In this document: positions 6,226-6,382 of the stretch, piece after piece
Position numbering within the stretch: the first letter of the stretch is position 1
Layout of the letters: the number at the start of each line of letters is the position of its first letter
DNA from: Bacillota bacterium
Lineage (GTDB): Bacteria; Bacillota; Bacilli; Alicyclobacillales; SLC66
DNA length: 6,382 nucleotides
NCBI GenBank assembly: GCA_021799325.1
Contig: JAJZAS010000091.1
Location: forward strand, 1 to 6,382
Direction of reading: 5' to 3'
The notes under the pieces: generated by a model
What the model was told of the DNA's origin: nothing
What the model saw: the letters and a program-made list of their open reading frames with translations, nothing else
Database searches by the model: none
Made by a program: the position numbers and the translations under genes

Positions 6226-6382
6226 GGTTTTGTCGCTAAATGGCCCGGGAGCATTACAATTCTAAACTAAATATATATAACAGAGATTTCTTTTGAGATT
6301 TGCCTTCGTAAAAGTCTTGTCGAGAAAATCCTTTGTGAAGAAATAACCTTATGTTCTTATCTTGAAATATAAACTACCGGAA
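6226..6382. other. region upstream of the NUDIX gene to the window edge
   Basis: AT-rich sequence with no coding frame. TATATATA around 6270 could contain a -10 box for the NUDIX gene, but no matching -35 is evident, and the region shows no similarity to the promoter-leader repeat. Confidence 0.4.

Overview
The window looks like chromosomal accessory DNA from a low-to-moderate G+C Gram-positive bacterium, most likely a member of the Bacilli. This is inferred from strong GGAGG-type ribosome binding sites, GTG starts, a TGnTATAAT extended -10 promoter element and the gene families present. I cannot assign a genus.

Layout. Bases 2-745 on the + strand hold the C-terminal part of an IS4-family transposase that runs in from outside the window. 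Everything else lies on the - strand. From the right edge these are: a NUDIX hydrolase (6201-5728); a 188-residue protein of a family I cannot name (5429-4863), followed by a short out-of-frame reading frame that may be its displaced tail (4861-4775); a transglutaminase-like protein gene broken by two in-frame stop codons (4699-3569); a threonine aldolase/beta-eliminating lyase (3286-2189); and a DUF2785 protein (1705-860). Several longest-ORF starts are better moved inward, to codons with a well-placed ribosome binding site.

The most interesting structure is not a gene. A repeat of about 167 bp, with further homology beyond it, occurs twice in the same orientation: 1774-1957 and 3323-3529. 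Each copy sits directly upstream of a - strand gene (DUF2785 and threonine aldolase), carries an identical extended -10 box (TGATATAAT), and would supply the first part of the transcript leader. The two copies have diverged mainly by transitions, and a small hairpin in the leader is kept through G.U exchanges. The repeat could be a mobile or duplicated promoter-leader module, a structured regulatory RNA, or a remnant of a mobile element.

The genes do not form an obvious pathway. They read as a loose series of single-gene units near an insertion sequence, with signs of decay (two nonsense codons in the transglutaminase-like gene, a possible frameshift behind the 188-residue gene). I do not see a CRISPR array, tRNA, rRNA or recognisable phage or defence system.
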